Part shown: positions 53,826 to 62,324 of the stretch, in pieces
How the letters are laid out: every line of letters begins with the position of its first letter
Numbering within the stretch: position 1 is the stretch's first letter
Source of the DNA: Minicystis rosea
GTDB lineage: Bacteria > Myxococcota_A > Polyangia > Polyangiales > Polyangiaceae
Assembly (NCBI GenBank): GCA_001931535.1
Contig: CP016211.1
Span: forward strand, 11,082,377 to 11,146,376
Length of the DNA: 64,000 nucleotides
Direction of reading: 5' to 3'
The notes under the pieces: generated by a model
Databases searched by the model: none
Seen by the model: only the letters and a program-made list of their open reading frames with translations
Told to the model about the DNA's origin: nothing
Program-made: the position numbers and the translations under genes

Positions 53826-55208
53826 ATGACCCAAGCACGACCCCCGTCGCCCAAGTCCCGTACGACACGCAACACCCTCCCGATGGGTGCCGATCTGATC
53901 CATCGCGATGGCTCGTTGCCATGGTACCTGCACGTCGCGTCCGGCTCGGAGCCGTCCAGCGTCTACCCGCTGCAGAACGCGCGCACGCGCATCGGTCGCG
54001 AGGCCGAGGCGGGCGCCGATCTCGTCTTGCCCGATCCCGCGGTGTCACGCGTGCACGCGGTGATCGTCGGGCTCGCCGGGGAGGACACGCTCTGGGTGCA
54101 AGACTCCGCGTCGAGCAACGGCCTCTTCATCAATGGGCGCAAGGTCGACGGCGCATCGGTGCGAGCAGGCGACGTCATCCGCATCGGCGACTCCATGCTG
54201 GTCGTGGGGCGCGGCACACCGGCGCCCGAAGAAGAAGCGGGCGACCTCGGCCTCGTCGGTCAATCGCCGCCCATCGCCGATCTCCGGAGCCTGCTCCGCA
54301 AGGTCGCGCCCAGCACGCTCTCGGTGCTGACCATCGGCGCGACCGGCACCGGGAAGGAGCTCGTCGCCCGCGCTCTGCACGACGAGAGCGGCCGTCGCGG
54401 CCAATTCGTCGCCGTCAACTGCGCTGCCCTGCCGGGGACGCTGGTGGAGAACGTCCTCTTCGGTCACCGGAAGGGTGCTTATACCGGCGCGGTCACCGAT
54501 CAGGACGGCGCCTTCGTGCAGGCGGACGGCGGCACGCTGTTCCTCGACGAGGTCGGCGATCTCGCGCTCGAAGCGCAGCCCAAGCTGCTTCGGGCTTTGG
54601 AGAACGGCGAGGTCACACCCATCGGCGCCACGCAGTCGAGCAAGGTCGACGTGCGCGTCGTCGCGGCGACCCACGTCCCGCTCGACGCCGCCATGGAGGC
54701 CGGGCGTTTCCGGCGCGATCTCTACGGCCGCCTCGCCGGCGTGGTGGTGCGCACGCCCGCGCTCGCCGAGCGGCGCGACGACATCCTCATGCTCTTCCGC
54801 TCGTTCCTGGGCGACGGCGACGTGCGCGCGATGAGCGCGGACTTCATCGAGTCGATGTTGGTGTACGGCTGGCCGTTCAACGTGCGCGAGCTGCGCAAGC
54901 TGGCCGAGCGCCTGCTCGTGCTGCACGGCGGCGCACCTCGTTGGGAGCGCGGCATGCTCGACGAGGAGATGCACCTCCCCGGTGACTCGGCCCCTCCACC
55001 GCCCGCGCCCGAGCCCAAGGCTCCGCACCCGACGACGCCGCCCACGCCGAAGGAAGGCCCGCCTGCGCGCGAGGAGCTGATCGCGCTCCTCGACAAATGC
55101 GACGGCAACGTCTCGCGCGTGGCGGAGCTCGTGCTGCGCAACCGCAAGCAGGTCTATCGCTGGATGGAGCAGCTCGGCATCGAGCGCGGCACCGGGCGCA
55201 AAGAGTAG
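53826..55208 (+). CDS. FHA-domain sigma54-dependent transcription activator
   Basis: A 460-residue enhancer-binding protein. The N-terminal FHA domain (about residues 35-115) has RIGREAEAG, SRVHA and SSNGLFINGRKV, the phosphothreonine-binding layout. The AAA+ domain (about 140-345) has Walker A GATGTGKELVA, the sigma54-contact loop as GAYTGAV, and Walker B GTLFLDEVGD. A proline-rich linker leads to a Fis-type HTH (NVSRVAELVLRNRKQVYRWME). All parts look functional. In myxobacteria this architecture couples Ser/Thr phosphorylation to sigma54 promoters. It is adjacent to PP2C, which could remove the phosphate it reads; the kinase at 43.1 kb is a candidate partner. The upstream in-frame start at 53652 gives cysteine-rich shadow sequence. 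Confidence 0.93.
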   Translation: MTQARPPSPKSRTTRNTLPMGADLIHRDGSLPWYLHVASGSEPSSVYPLQNARTRIGREAEAGADLVLPDPAVSRVHAVIVGLAGEDTLWVQDSASSNGLFINGRKVDGASVRAGDVIRIGDSMLVVGRGTPAPEEEAGDLGLVGQSPPIADLRSLLRKVAPSTLSVLTIGATGTGKELVARALHDESGRRGQFVAVNCAALPGTLVENVLFGHRKGAYTGAVTDQDGAFVQADGGTLFLDEVGDLALEAQPKLLRALENGEVTPIGATQSSKVDVRVVAATHVPLDAAMEAGRFRRDLYGRLAGVVVRTPALAERRDDILMLFRSFLGDGDVRAMSADFIESMLVYGWPFNVRELRKLAERLLVLHGGAPRWERGMLDEEMHLPGDSAPPPPAPEPKAPHPTTPPTPKEGPPAREELIALLDKCDGNVSRVAELVLRNRKQVYRWMEQLGIERGTGRKE

Positions 55209-55235
55209 CCCGGCGCGCGCTCGTGCCCTCTCGTG

Positions 55236-55721
55236 CTACGCCGCGCGATCGACGCGGAGCCTCCGCACGAGGTCGCGCGGCGGGAGCAGCGAGAGATCTT
55301 TGTCCATCGCGAGCGTGATCCGGCGCTTCACCTTCTCGCTCATCGACTCTTTGAGCTGCCCGAGGAAGCGCGGCGGCGCCGTGACCACGAGCGCCTCGTA
55401 GGCGTGCGCGTCGAACCCCTTCTCGAGCACGTCGCTCAGGGTGCGCGCGAACTTCTGCGCTTCGACGTCCTTCGGATCGGTGTCGGGCTCGACGCCGGGG
55501 CGCCCGTGGAAGCCGACGGGCCGCCCATTCAGGCCCACGCCGTGCGAGCCGCCGATGGCTTTGCGGCCGTTGCTGTCGGTCACGAGATCGCGGACGCGCT
55601 CGCGGCTCGCCGGGTGCTCGTAGCTGCCGACGAGCGAGAAATCGCGCGCCGGACCCGTCTCCGCGAAGAGGCGCGCCCGGCTGGCGTCGCAGACAAGGAT
55701 CCACGTCGTGCGTTCCGGCAT
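55236..55721 (-). CDS. Host attachment protein family
   Basis: A 161-residue cytoplasmic protein of the host-attachment / archaeal eRF1-like family. Typical features: ILVCDASRARLFAE at the N-terminus, SYEHPASRERVRDL with the family HPxSR, an invariant-type APPRFLGQL near residue 130, and KDLSLLPPRDLVRRL at the end. AAGGGGG precedes the ATG at 55721. The family is named from an Agrobacterium attachment phenotype, but its molecular role is unclear. Here it stands alone, so the name should not be taken as evidence for host interaction. Confidence 0.85.
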   Translation of the reverse strand: MPERTTWILVCDASRARLFAETGPARDFSLVGSYEHPASRERVRDLVTDSNGRKAIGGSHGVGLNGRPVGFHGRPGVEPDTDPKDVEAQKFARTLSDVLEKGFDAHAYEALVVTAPPRFLGQLKESMSEKVKRRITLAMDKDLSLLPPRDLVRRLRVDRAA

Positions 55722-55922
55722 GATACCCCCTTGGTCGAGAACCCCTGGGATCTGCGCTCGCCCGCGCCGTCGAGCAACCCGCCGGCCGCGCGCCGCCGCG
55801 CGGTGCGCCACGGATCCAAACGATTCTCATGCTCGATGCATTCGTGAGATTCGCGCGCAGAAAGACGCGCTCGCTCGGCCGCGGCGGAAGGCACCGAGCG
55901 AGCGCTCACGCCGGTATGCCGA

Positions 55923-57152
55923 TCACGCGGCCTTGGCTTTGGCAGCGGGCGCGAGCTCGACCTTCATCCAGCCGGGGTTGCGCCGATCGAAGGCGCGATA
56001 GGCGTCGATGGCCGAGGTGATCGGCTCGCGCTGCGTGAGGACCTTTTCGGGCTCGACGATCCCGGACTCCACCATGTCGACCAGCCGCGGGATGTATTTG
56101 CGGTGGTTGCAGTTGCCCATGCGCAGCGTGAGGTTGCGATTCATGGCGAAGCCGAGCGGGAAGAAGCGCGCCGTCAATGGATAGACACCGATGATGGAGA
56201 GCGTGCCCGCTTTGGCGAGCCCCGCGGCCGCCCATTCGAGCGCCTGCCCGGGCGCGTCGCCTGGATGCCAGTTGTCGCCCGCGGGCTGCTTGCCCGAGGT
56301 CACGCTGCGCCGCTCGCGCTCGATCTCCTGCTCCTCGGCCTTGCTGCGCGTCGCCGCGGGGCCGTGATGGGCTTTGTTGGCGTCGACCCCGACGGCGTCG
56401 ATGGCGCGATCGACGCCGATGCCCTGCGTGAGGCGCCGCAGCGCCGCCACCGGATCTTCCTTGTCGAAGTCGATGACCTCGGCGCCCTGCGCGCGCGCCA
56501 TGGCGAGGCGAGACGGGATGTTGTCGACGGCGAAGATGCGCCCCGCGCCGAGCAGCTTCGCGCTGGTGATGCAGAATTGGCCGACCGGCCCGCAGCCGAA
56601 GATCGCGACCGTGTCGCCGCTCTTGATCTCGGCGAGCTTCGCGCCGAAATACGCCGTCGGGAAGATGTCGGAGAGCAAAATGGCCTGCTCGTCGTCGACG
56701 CCCTTGGGCAACTTCACGAGCCCGACGTTGGCGAACGGGACGCGGGCCCACTCGGCCTGGAGACCTTGAATCGGGCCGGTCTCGGCCGGGCCGCCGAAGA
56801 AGCACGTGCCCGCCTGCGCGCCGTTCGGATTGGCGACGTCGCATTGCGCGTAATAGCCGGCTCGGCAATACGAGCAGGCGCCGCAGCCGATGGTGGACGG
56901 GATGACGACGCGATCGCCGACATCGAGGTTCGAGACATCCTTACCGACCTCTTCGACGATGCCCACGCCCTCGTGGCCGAGGATGGTGCCCGGCTTCATC
57001 CCCGGGACCGTGCCGCGGACGAAGTGCAGATCGGTGCCACAAATGGCGCTCGCGGTGAGGCGCACGATGGCATCGGTCGGAGCCTGGATTTCCGGCTCGG
57101 GGACGTCGTCGAGCGCGATCTGGCCGATGCCGTGGAACACGACAGCTTTCAT
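55923..57152 (-). CDS. Zinc-dependent alcohol dehydrogenase, formaldehyde-dehydrogenase-like
   Basis: A 409-residue medium-chain dehydrogenase. The catalytic zinc ligand region is ICGTDLHFVRG and GHEGVGIVEEVG; the structural zinc has four cysteines in CGACSYCRAGYYAQC; the NAD fold is FGCGPVGQFC. An insertion of about 60 residues (HHGPAATRSKAEEQEI to GDNWHPGDAPG) makes it longer than standard ADHs and resembles the glutathione-independent formaldehyde dehydrogenase-type group. GGAGGGG precedes the ATG at 57152. Likely an aldehyde or alcohol oxidoreductase in detoxification; substrate unassigned. It is monocistronic. Confidence 0.92.
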   Translation of the reverse strand: MKAVVFHGIGQIALDDVPEPEIQAPTDAIVRLTASAICGTDLHFVRGTVPGMKPGTILGHEGVGIVEEVGKDVSNLDVGDRVVIPSTIGCGACSYCRAGYYAQCDVANPNGAQAGTCFFGGPAETGPIQGLQAEWARVPFANVGLVKLPKGVDDEQAILLSDIFPTAYFGAKLAEIKSGDTVAIFGCGPVGQFCITSAKLLGAGRIFAVDNIPSRLAMARAQGAEVIDFDKEDPVAALRRLTQGIGVDRAIDAVGVDANKAHHGPAATRSKAEEQEIERERRSVTSGKQPAGDNWHPGDAPGQALEWAAAGLAKAGTLSIIGVYPLTARFFPLGFAMNRNLTLRMGNCNHRKYIPRLVDMVESGIVEPEKVLTQREPITSAIDAYRAFDRRNPGWMKVELAPAAKAKAA

Positions 57153-57787
57153 GCGTTTCCCCTCCGGTGAGATGCACGGTTCTGCTCCTCGAGCGGGGGC
57201 CCGTCCACCCCAACGCCTGCGCCCGAGCAAGCTGACGAAGGGTATCTGGTGAAGAACGGCGCCCGAAAGCACGCACATCCCATGGATGAGCGTGGATGTG
57301 AGAGAGCGAGCGTATCGGCTCGACCGAAGAATGGATATCCACGGGCGACTCCGCTGGATTGCTTGTCGTGGCACGGGGCGTGACATCCATTGGGCCATGT
57401 CGAGCCCGAGCAAGCGGCGCGCGCGTGACGACCTCTGCTGGAGCGTCGCGGATGACAACCATCATCGAGTGGCCGCGGGCGTGACGAGGGGGTAGGACAC
57501 GGCCTCGCCTTCTTTCGGCGACGCATGGAGGTAAAGGAGATCTCCCGGAGATCGCCGGCAAAATGGATGTCGCTCGACGTGGGGATTTCGTGCTCGAAAT
57601 CCTCGCTTCGTCGCGCCGTGCCCGGCGCGCGCGATACCGTGGCTCGTCGCACAGGCATCCTCGCTCCCGCCCCTTGCGCTCTCCACGCAGGGCTCCAGGA
57701 AGCGGCAGAACCTCGCGGTCACTGCCCATTTCGCACGAAATCACGTCGTGCTCGGGGCGCCGCGAATCGGCAGAGAGGGAAAGTCCC
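57153..57787. other. 635-bp intergenic region
   Basis: No gene can be supported here. The 69-residue frame at 57286-57495 has poor composition. Structures seen are a palindrome GGAGATCTCC (57536-57545) overlapping GATCTCCCGGAGATC (57539-57553), about 235 bp upstream of the lipoprotein ATG, and a small TGGATATCCA palindrome near 57331. Either could be a regulatory site; a promoter for both flanking genes must lie in this gap. Confidence 0.4.
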
Positions 57788-58519
57788 ATGCGCACGAGCA
57801 ATCACCGTCATCTGGTCTGGCCTTTCGCCATCATGCTGCTCGGCACCGCCGCGTGTGCCAGCGGCACCACCACGGGGCCCAGCGGTGGTGGCACGAAGCC
57901 CGGCGGCGGCACCACGCAACCCGGTGAAGGTGGAACGAAGCCCGGTGAGACCACCCCGAAGCCCAGTGAAGGCACGGCGCAGCCGGGCGGCGGCGCGGAG
58001 CCGGGCGCAGGCGGTCGCCGTCGCGCCGAGCAGGGGCCCACCACGCAGGGGCCCACCACGAAAGAGCCCACCGCCGGTGAGAGCGGTTGTGAGGAGTGGA
58101 TGGGCGGCGGCTCCGTCGAAGGCTCTCAGAAGCGCCAGCGCCAGGGCCTCGAGCCGGCGCAGGCGTGGGGTGAGGAGGCCTGTGGCGGCGAGCTCGGTGG
58201 CAGCCAGCAGATCGGCGGCCAACAAGTGGGCAGTCAAGAGGTCGGCGGTGAGCAGCTCGGCGGTCAGGAGATCGGCGGCAGCGAGCAGCTCGGCGGCCAA
58301 CAACAAGTGGGCAGCCAAGAGGTCGAGCCCGCCATGCAACAGGCAGGCGGCGAGAAGGGCGAGAAGGCCCGCAGCAGCAAGCAGACCGGCGGCAGCGAGA
58401 AGATCGAGCCGGCGAAGAGCAGCAAGCAGGCTGGTGGCGAGAAGGGTGAGAAGGCCGGCAAGCACGCGCAGGGTCAGGACCCCTACGACTCCGCCGACAT
58501 GATCGACGAAGACCTTTAG
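57788..58519 (+). CDS. Low-complexity Gly/Gln/Lys-rich lipoprotein
   Basis: A 243-residue protein. The signal peptide has a clear lipobox LLGTAAC (cysteine about residue 22). The mature part begins with a Gly/Thr/Pro-rich repeat (GGGTKPGGGTTQPGEGG), then GCEEW and a single CGGELG, then a Gln/Gly/Glu heptad-like repeat (GGSQQIGGQQVGSQEVGG), ending in Gly/Glu/Lys stretches (GGEKGEKAG) and DPYDSADMIDEDL. No known fold. The frame is favoured over overlapping ones because of the signal peptide, lipobox, and a hairpin terminator after the TAG. Possibly a surface or matrix protein; function unknown. Confidence 0.65.
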   Translation: MRTSNHRHLVWPFAIMLLGTAACASGTTTGPSGGGTKPGGGTTQPGEGGTKPGETTPKPSEGTAQPGGGAEPGAGGRRRAEQGPTTQGPTTKEPTAGESGCEEWMGGGSVEGSQKRQRQGLEPAQAWGEEACGGELGGSQQIGGQQVGSQEVGGEQLGGQEIGGSEQLGGQQQVGSQEVEPAMQQAGGEKGEKARSSKQTGGSEKIEPAKSSKQAGGEKGEKAGKHAQGQDPYDSADMIDEDL

Positions 58520-58532
58520 TGCACCAGGCGAA

Positions 58533-58566
58533 TCACGCGCTTTCCCTTCATGGGCAAAGCGCGTGA
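58533..58566. terminator. Bidirectional terminator between lipoprotein and ABC exporter genes
   Basis: Arms TCACGCGCTTT (from 58533) and AAAGCGCGTGA (to 58566) pair perfectly over 11 bp, with an inner CCC/GGG stem. Short T/A runs in the arms sit near the loop, not after the stem. It lies between convergent stops at 58519 and 58606. Confidence 0.7.
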
Positions 58567-58605
58567 AGCCATCTCGGTGTCACGTCGCGACGGCGCCTGT
58601 CTCGA

Positions 58606-60387
58606 TCAGAGATAGCCCTTCGCCTGCAAGGCGAAGAGCTCGGCATAGCGGCCGCCGCGCGCCAAGAGCTCGTCGTGCGTGCCCTCCTCCAACAGGCGGC
58701 CTCCTTCGATGACGACGATGCGATCGGCCATGCGCACCGTGGGAAAGCGGTGCGAGATGAGAATCGTCGTGCGCCCTTCGGCGAGCGCGCGAAAGCGCTC
58801 GAAGACGGCGTGCTCGGCGAGCGCGTCGAGCGCGGCGGTGGGCTCGTCGAGCACCAGGATGTCGGCCTCCTCGCGCATGAAGGCGCGGGCCAGAGCGACC
58901 TTTTGCCATTGACCACCCGAGAGCTCGACACCGTCTTTGAACCAGCGGCCGAGCTGCGCGTCGAGGCCGCCTTTGATGCCGGCGACCACCTCCGTCGCGC
59001 CCCCGCGGTCGACGGCGCGATGGATGCGCGTCTCGTCGTCGCGGTGATCGACGCTGCCGAGGCCCACGTTGTCGCGCAGGTTGAGCTGATATTGATTGAA
59101 GTCCTGGAACACCACGCCGATGCGGCGGCGCAGCGCTTCGGGCTCCCAGGCCCGGAGATCGCGGCCGTCGAGGAGAATCCGGCCCTCCGTCGGCTCGTAG
59201 AGGCGGGTGAGGAGCTTGATGAAGGTGGTTTTGCCGGCGCCGTTGTGGCCGACGAGGGCCAGGCTCTCCCCCGCGGGAATGGTGATGTCGATGTGGCGGA
59301 GCGCCCATTTCTCCTGGCCCGGATAACGGAAGCCCACGTCCTCGAATCGAATGCCGTGCGCTGACGACTTCGTGCCTTCGGGGAGGGCGGGGAGAGGCTT
59401 CGATTCGGTGTCGAACGAGAGATACGCAAACAGGTTCGACATGTAGAGGTTGTCTTCGTACATGCCGCCGATCGCGGTCAGGATCGATTGAAAGGCTTGC
59501 TGCCCCTGCCGGAAGGCGGCCACGTAGAGCACCATGTTGCCGAGCGAGAGCGCGCCGCGCGCGGCGGTGACGGCCATGGCGGCATAGGCACCATAGAACG
59601 CGATGGTCGCGAGGAGCGCGAGGAGGAAGGCCCAAGCGGCGCGGCGGATGGCGAGCGCGCGATCCTCGGCGTAGAACGATTCGCCGAGCTTCTTGAAGCG
59701 CTCCAACAGAATGGGCCCGAGGCCGAAGAGCTTCACCTCTTTGGCGTGGTTGTCGTTGGCGAGGACGTATTCGAGGTAGTTCATCCGCCGCGCTTCGGGA
59801 GAGCGCCAGTTGCGGAGGCGGAAGGCGGTGCTCGAGAACTTCATCTCCACCACGGTGGCGGGGATGGCGGCGAGCACGAGGCCGAGGACGGCGAGGCTGC
59901 TGAAGCGCAGGAGCAGCGCCGCGTAGCCCGCGAGGGTGATGGCGTTCTGCACGAGCTGGAACGTCTCCGTCACCACCGAGAGAGGCCGCGACGAGGCCTC
60001 GCGGCGCGCGCGGGTGAGGCGATCGTAGAACTCGGGATCCTCGAAATGGCGCAGATCCAACGTGAGCGCCTTCTCCAGGATGGCCACGTTGATGTCGATG
60101 CCGAGGCGCGCCCCGAGGAGCGAGCGCACGAGCCCGAGGCTGCGCAGCACGAGCCCCTGCGCCGCCATGAGGGCGAGCTCCACGAGCACCCAGCGGAGCG
60201 CCGCCTCCGTCGATCGCGCCACGACGGCGTCGACGATCGCCTTGCCGACGTAGGCGATCCCGAGCGGCAGGATCGCGGCCACCAGCGTGAGGGCCCCGAG
60301 CGCGACGCTGCCGCCGGGGGATGAGCGCCACACGAGCTTCAGCGTGCGGGGCGTGTGCGCGAAGCTTTCGCGGAGGCGCGTGAGCAC
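58606..60387 (-). CDS. ABC transporter, fused permease and ATP-binding half-transporter
   Basis: A 593-residue exporter half. About six transmembrane segments occupy residues 20-320. The ATPase domain (about 345-590) has Walker A GHNGAGKTTFIK, Q-loop VFQDFNQYQ, signature LSGGQWQKVALARA, Walker B ILVLDEPTAALD and the switch histidine ISHRFPT. It should act as a homodimer, as no partner half is adjacent. Substrate unknown; lipid, peptide or drug are all possible. The GTG at 60387 is the start; it is divergent from the DUF2330 gene. Confidence 0.93.
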   Translation of the reverse strand: MLTRLRESFAHTPRTLKLVWRSSPGGSVALGALTLVAAILPLGIAYVGKAIVDAVVARSTEAALRWVLVELALMAAQGLVLRSLGLVRSLLGARLGIDINVAILEKALTLDLRHFEDPEFYDRLTRARREASSRPLSVVTETFQLVQNAITLAGYAALLLRFSSLAVLGLVLAAIPATVVEMKFSSTAFRLRNWRSPEARRMNYLEYVLANDNHAKEVKLFGLGPILLERFKKLGESFYAEDRALAIRRAAWAFLLALLATIAFYGAYAAMAVTAARGALSLGNMVLYVAAFRQGQQAFQSILTAIGGMYEDNLYMSNLFAYLSFDTESKPLPALPEGTKSSAHGIRFEDVGFRYPGQEKWALRHIDITIPAGESLALVGHNGAGKTTFIKLLTRLYEPTEGRILLDGRDLRAWEPEALRRRIGVVFQDFNQYQLNLRDNVGLGSVDHRDDETRIHRAVDRGGATEVVAGIKGGLDAQLGRWFKDGVELSGGQWQKVALARAFMREEADILVLDEPTAALDALAEHAVFERFRALAEGRTTILISHRFPTVRMADRIVVIEGGRLLEEGTHDELLARGGRYAELFALQAKGYL

Positions 60388-60511
60388 GGCGAGAGTCTAA
60401 GCACGAAGGACGGGCGCGGCCCTTCTTTGCATTTCTTCACGGAGCGACCGGGCGCGACGCACATCAAATTGCGCAAACGGCCGACGGGGCGCAGAGGGTA
60501 CGATCCTGCCC

Positions 60512-61609
60512 ATGCGTGCTTCGCGGATCGCTGCCCTCGCCGCCCTGCTCTCCTGCGTGAGCGTGCCCCGGCCCGCCGGTGCGTGCGCGACCGCGCCGCC
60601 GCCGGGGTTGTTCGTGCAGATCGCCGAGGAGAGCGCGCTCATCGTCTGGGACGCGCGTGAGAAGCGCGAGCATTTCATCCGACGCGCGAGCTTCCACACC
60701 GTCGGCAAGGACTTCGGCTTCCTCGTGCCCACGCCCGACAAGCCGGAGCTCGCCGAGGTCGGCGACGAGGTCTTCGATCGGCTCGAGCAGGCGACCAAGC
60801 CCGAGGTCGTCCGCGACGACTCCATCCGCGGCGTCGAGCCCACGTTGTCCCTGGGCCTGTTCCTGTTCAGCAAATCCGCGCCGGCCACGGCGTCCGTCGC
60901 CGCCGCGCCGGTGAGCGTCCTCGCGGAGCAGCGGGTCGCCGGCTACGACGCCGTCGTCCTCTCCGCCGACGATCCGGGCGCCCTCGCCACCTGGTTGAAA
61001 GACCATGGCTACGCCACGCGACCCGAGCTCATCTCGTGGCTCGCGCCGTACGTGAAGGCGCATTGGAAGATCACCGCCTTCAAGATCGCCGGCGGCAACG
61101 GCCACGTCGTGGGCACGTCCGCCGTGCGCATGAGCTTCGCGACCGAGCGCCCCTTCTATCCCTATCGCGAGCCCGCCGATCAGCGGGAAGCCCAGGCCGC
61201 AAACGCACCCGGCGCGCGGCGCCTGCGGGTGTTCTTCGTCGGCACGGAGCGCGTCGACGGGGACATCGGATCGGCGACGGGGACACCGGGATCGGCCAAG
61301 CGTGCTTGGCCCGGGCGCGCCGTCTGGTCCGATCGACTCGCCCTCGCGCCGAACCTCGGCCCCTTGCCCGTCGCGGTGCCCGAGGGAGCATGGTTGACGA
61401 TGTTCGAGGACACCGCCTCTCCGCGGCCCGGCACCGAGGATTTGTTCTTCGCGCCCGCCGCGGATCGCCAAGCGGTGAAGCCGCCGCCGGTGATTCTGCG
61501 CACCGGACCGACGTTGCCGCTGCCGCTCGACATCATCGGCGGCGGCGCGCTGGCGGTGGGGCTTTATCTGCGGCGCAAACGGCAGCGCGCCGAAGCCAAA
61601 GAGGCCTGA
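60512..61609 (+). CDS. DUF2330 family secreted protein with C-terminal membrane anchor
   Basis: A 365-residue protein with a signal peptide (about residues 1-24, ending AGACATAPPPG). Family signatures include ESALIVWDAREKREHFIRRASF and FGFLVPTPDKPELAE, characteristic of DUF2330. A C-terminal hydrophobic segment (LPLDIIGGGALAVGLYLRR) followed by basic residues suggests anchoring in the inner membrane with the bulk in the periplasm. Function of the family is unknown. Its TGA is part of a perfect palindrome (TGAGCGCGCTCA, 61607-61618) that also supplies the convergent TetR stop. Confidence 0.85.
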   Translation: MRASRIAALAALLSCVSVPRPAGACATAPPPGLFVQIAEESALIVWDAREKREHFIRRASFHTVGKDFGFLVPTPDKPELAEVGDEVFDRLEQATKPEVVRDDSIRGVEPTLSLGLFLFSKSAPATASVAAAPVSVLAEQRVAGYDAVVLSADDPGALATWLKDHGYATRPELISWLAPYVKAHWKITAFKIAGGNGHVVGTSAVRMSFATERPFYPYREPADQREAQAANAPGARRLRVFFVGTERVDGDIGSATGTPGSAKRAWPGRAVWSDRLALAPNLGPLPVAVPEGAWLTMFEDTASPRPGTEDLFFAPAADRQAVKPPPVILRTGPTLPLPLDIIGGGALAVGLYLRRKRQRAEAKEA

Positions 61610-61615
61610 GCGCGC

Positions 61616-62227
61616 TCACCGGAAGCCGTTGCGGAGCAGGTCTTCCACGAGATCGATCTGGGCGCTGGGATCGCCTTTGGCGCCGCTCGTGATCCACGCG
61701 ACCATCGCTTCGTTCAACGCGGCGAGGTAGGCCGCGGCGAGCAGGCGCATGCGGAGGGCCTCCGTCTTGGTGGCGCGCTTGCCGGCGAGGCCGGTCGCGA
61801 TGATGTCCTGGATCTCGTTCAGCACCTGCTGCCGGCGCGCGCGGAGCGCCGGTGTCCGCTGCACGATGGCGAGCCCGCGCTGCGCGTGCTTGAGCGTGTC
61901 CCGAGACGTGTCGAGGAGGATGCGCGTACCGCGGAAGAGCGTGTCGAGCGGGGCCTCGCCCTCGGGGCGCGTGCGGAGCATCTCGACGGCGCGCGCGTTC
62001 TCCTCGTCCTGCCCGAGGAAGATCACGTCCTCCTTCGAGGTGAAGTAGCGGAAGAGCGTGCGCGTGGAGATGTCGGCGGCGGCCGCGATCTCCTCGACCG
62101 TCGTGGCGTCGAACCCCTTCTTTTCGAAGAGCTCGAGCGCCGCTTGGACGATGGCCTCGCGGGTGCGCGCCTTCTTCTTCTCGCGCATGCCGGTCGCGGG
62201 CGCGGGCGCTTCACGAGGGCGGCTCAT
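61616..62227 (-). CDS. TetR-family transcriptional repressor
   Basis: A 203-residue regulator. The N-terminal helix-turn-helix (about residues 22-68) has TREAIVQAALELFEKKG, ATTVEEIAAAADI and STRTLFRYFTSKEDVI, a standard TetR DNA-binding domain. The C-terminal helical ligand domain is divergent, as expected. The ATG at 62227 lies 39 bp from a pair of perfect palindromes in the gap to the flavin monooxygenase gene. I infer that it represses itself and that gene, and is released by the monooxygenase substrate or a related aromatic compound. Confidence 0.93.
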   Translation of the reverse strand: MSRPREAPAPATGMREKKKARTREAIVQAALELFEKKGFDATTVEEIAAAADISTRTLFRYFTSKEDVIFLGQDEENARAVEMLRTRPEGEAPLDTLFRGTRILLDTSRDTLKHAQRGLAIVQRTPALRARRQQVLNEIQDIIATGLAGKRATKTEALRMRLLAAAYLAALNEAMVAWITSGAKGDPSAQIDLVEDLLRNGFR

Positions 62228-62265
62228 CGATCGCCAGCTTGCCGTGCTCGACACTCCATGTCAAA

Positions 62266-62297
62266 TGTCACAAAGTGACATTTGTCACTCGGTGACA
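62266..62297. promoter_or_regulatory. Tandem TetR-type operator palindromes
   Basis: Two copies of TGTCAC-NNN-GTGACA at 62266-62280 (spacer AAA, extended to AAATGTCAC/GTGACATTT, 9-bp arms over 62263-62283) and 62283-62297 (spacer TCG). The centres are 17 bp apart. They lie between divergent TetR and monooxygenase genes, the expected location and layout for cooperative TetR-dimer binding. Confidence 0.85.
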
Positions 62298-62324
62298 TTT
62301 TACGAATCGAGGAGAGAGGTGCGC

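Noticed and set aside
57286..57495. A 69-residue ORF in the 57.2-57.8 kb gap
   Set aside because: Arg/Asp-rich composition, no ribosome site, no family resemblance.
57719..58465. Leucine/alanine-rich minus-strand frame that looks like a membrane protein
   Set aside because: It is the reverse of the Gln/Gly/Lys-rich lipoprotein repeats. The plus frame has a signal peptide, lipobox and downstream terminator.
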